Shown: in pieces, positions 14,875 to 15,837 of the stretch
How the letters are laid out: each line of letters starts with the position of its first letter
Numbering within the stretch: the first letter of the stretch is position 1
Assembly (NCBI GenBank): GCA_030620735.1
Contig: JAUXDV010000014.1
Coordinates: forward strand, 1-15,837
DNA: 15,837 nucleotides
Direction of reading: 5' to 3'
DNA from: Gammaproteobacteria bacterium
GTDB taxonomy: Bacteria; Pseudomonadota; Gammaproteobacteria; Chromatiales; Chromatiaceae
Made by a program: the position numbers and the translations under genes
Notes under the pieces: model-generated
Seen by the model: the letters and a program-made list of their open reading frames with translations, nothing else
Told to the model about the DNA's origin: nothing
Database searches by the model: none

Positions 14875-15665
14875 CTCTGATCACCCTGACACCCTTCGAT
14901 CTGGCTCTTGCCGCATCGCTGGTGCTATTGCTGGCGCTGCTTTCGTGGCGCTTGCAGCTTGGAGTAGAGCGGCAACTGCTGATCGCCGCACTGCGCAGTG
15001 CGGTGCAGTTGATCCTGATTGGATTTGTGCTGAAATTGCTGTTTGCGCAGTCAAATCCTTTTTTCATCGGGCTGCTGGCGCTGCTGATGCTGTCGGTAGC
15101 CGGTTATGAGGTGATGTCCCGCCAGCAACGACGCTTTAGCGGCCTGTGGGGATATGGCATCGGTGCCTTGTCGATGTTTCTCTCCTCTTTCAGCGTCGCG
15201 CTGATCACCCTGTGGGTCATTCTGCAGCCAGATCCCTGGTATACGCCCCAGTATGCGATTCCACTGCTCGGCATGCTGCTCGGGAACACCATGACAGGCA
15301 TCGCCCTGAGTCTTGATAACCTCACGCGTACGGCATGGGACAAGCGGCAGCAGATAGAGGCGCAGCTGCTGCTGGGGCATGATGCACAGCAAGCCATTAG
15401 CAGCATCCGCCGCGATGCACTGCGCTCAGGGCTTATTCCAATCATCAACAGCATGGCGGCGGCCGGTATCGTCAGCCTGCCAGGGATGATGACCGGACAG
15501 ATTTTGGCGGGAAGCCCTCCGCTGGAAGCAGCCAAGTATCAACTGCTGATCATGTTTCTGATCGCTTCGGGCACGGGACTGGGCAGTATGGCAGCCATCT
15601 GGAGTGGTTCGAAGCGCTTGTTTGACGAGCGTCAGCGCTTGAGGCTGGATCGGTTGACGAAGTAG
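14871..15665 (+). CDS. fetB: ABC transporter permease, FetB (YbbM)-like iron exporter
   Basis: 264-residue inner-membrane protein with about seven hydrophobic segments, starting with LALAASLVLLLALLSW near 10-26 and followed by the family's AALRSAVQLILIGFVL segment. Family landmarks are PLLGMLLGNTMTGIALSLD near the middle and LPGMMTGQILAGSPPLEAAKYQ in the C-terminal third. The length fits UPF0014/FetB proteins (about 260). It uses the ATPase encoded just upstream, whose stop it overlaps. No terminator is evident downstream; the following 170 bases hold only repeat remnants. Confidence 0.9.
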   Translation: MTLITLTPFDLALAASLVLLLALLSWRLQLGVERQLLIAALRSAVQLILIGFVLKLLFAQSNPFFIGLLALLMLSVAGYEVMSRQQRRFSGLWGYGIGALSMFLSSFSVALITLWVILQPDPWYTPQYAIPLLGMLLGNTMTGIALSLDNLTRTAWDKRQQIEAQLLLGHDAQQAISSIRRDALRSGLIPIINSMAAAGIVSLPGMMTGQILAGSPPLEAAKYQLLIMFLIASGTGLGSMAAIWSGSKRLFDERQRLRLDRLTK

Positions 15666-15692
15666 CAATCTGAAAGAACTCTACAAGCTTTT

Positions 15693-15724
15693 TTAACCAC
15701 GAAAGTCACGAAAACCACGAAAAA
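15693..15724. repeat. CACGAAA-type dispersed repeat, three 9-base units
   Basis: TTAAC is followed by three tandem 9-base units, CACGAAAGT, CACGAAAAC and CACGAAAAA (15698-15724). It is the same family as the degenerate copies at 7692-7742. It lies 28 bases past the fetB stop. Confidence 0.65.
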
Positions 15725-15763
15725 AGAGAAGCGATCATAATCAGCTTGATTCCACTAAAAAAG

Positions 15764-15789
15764 ATTGCCGCGCTTCGCTCGCAATGACA
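15764..15789. repeat. Half copy of the CATTGCGAG palindromic repeat
   Basis: GATTGCCGCG (15764-15773), then CTTCGCTCGCAATGACA (15773-15789), corresponds to the right half of the repeat at 3973-4048. Only one arm is present, so it is a partial or decayed copy. The remaining bases to 15837 show nothing recognisable. Confidence 0.75.
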
Positions 15790-15837
15790 AGGTGCAGATC
15801 GTGCAATCGTTGCAGCAGACTACTCAAGCACTCCATT

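Noticed and set aside
15698..15724. Tandem 9-base units as a possible CRISPR or iteron array
   Set aside because: Three short units without spacers, part of a common dispersed repeat; no cas, rep or origin features nearby.

Overview
The window looks like chromosomal DNA of a gammaproteobacterium. The evidence is the family assignments (TrmB, a FetAB-type transporter, single-chain pyruvate carboxylase, an AcnD-independent prpBCD set, the pairing of a CBS/DUF294 protein with a DEDDh exonuclease), a proteobacterial tRNA-Lys, moderate G+C, and dispersed palindromic repeats typical of such genomes. No genus can be assigned from the sequence alone. Almost all of the window is ordinary metabolic and housekeeping DNA. 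The only accessory signal is at the left end.

Layout. 1-325: the end of an unidentified reading frame, then about 265 bases with no convincing protein, which may be the remnant of a structured RNA or mobile element. 326-604 (minus): a broken N-terminal piece of a DUF3375 protein, the JetA family of Wadjet plasmid-defence systems. 721-3267 (plus): a cyclic-nucleotide-binding/CBS/DUF294 signalling protein and a DEDDh exonuclease, a likely two-gene operon. 3262-3927 (minus): a nitroreductase whose stop overlaps the exonuclease stop. 3928-4170: a repeat-filled gap. 4171-7652 (minus): prpB-prpC-prpD, tightly packed. 7653-7863: another repeat-filled gap. 7864-11361 (minus): pyruvate carboxylase. 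11362-11790: a spacer, then a tRNA-Lys(UUU) with its own promoter and terminator. 11800-11871: a palindromic repeat. 11948-13438 (minus): a phosphohexomutase. 13576-15665 (plus): trmB and a fetA-fetB-like ABC exporter. 15666-15837: repeat remnants.

How the genes fit together. The methylcitrate cycle joins propionyl-CoA to oxaloacetate and releases succinate and pyruvate. Pyruvate carboxylase, just upstream on the same strand, turns pyruvate back into oxaloacetate. The block from pyruvate carboxylase to prpD therefore reads as a propionate-oxidation module with its own anaplerotic step. The window holds no prpR, prpE, acnD or prpF. The CBS/DUF294-exonuclease pair is a gene pair that often accompanies acetate uptake and activation genes, so its position near C3-acid metabolism may not be random.

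I found no convincing undescribed multi-gene system. The items most worth a second look are the decayed JetA fragment with the unexplained non-coding DNA next to it, and the coupling of pyruvate carboxylase to prpBCD.
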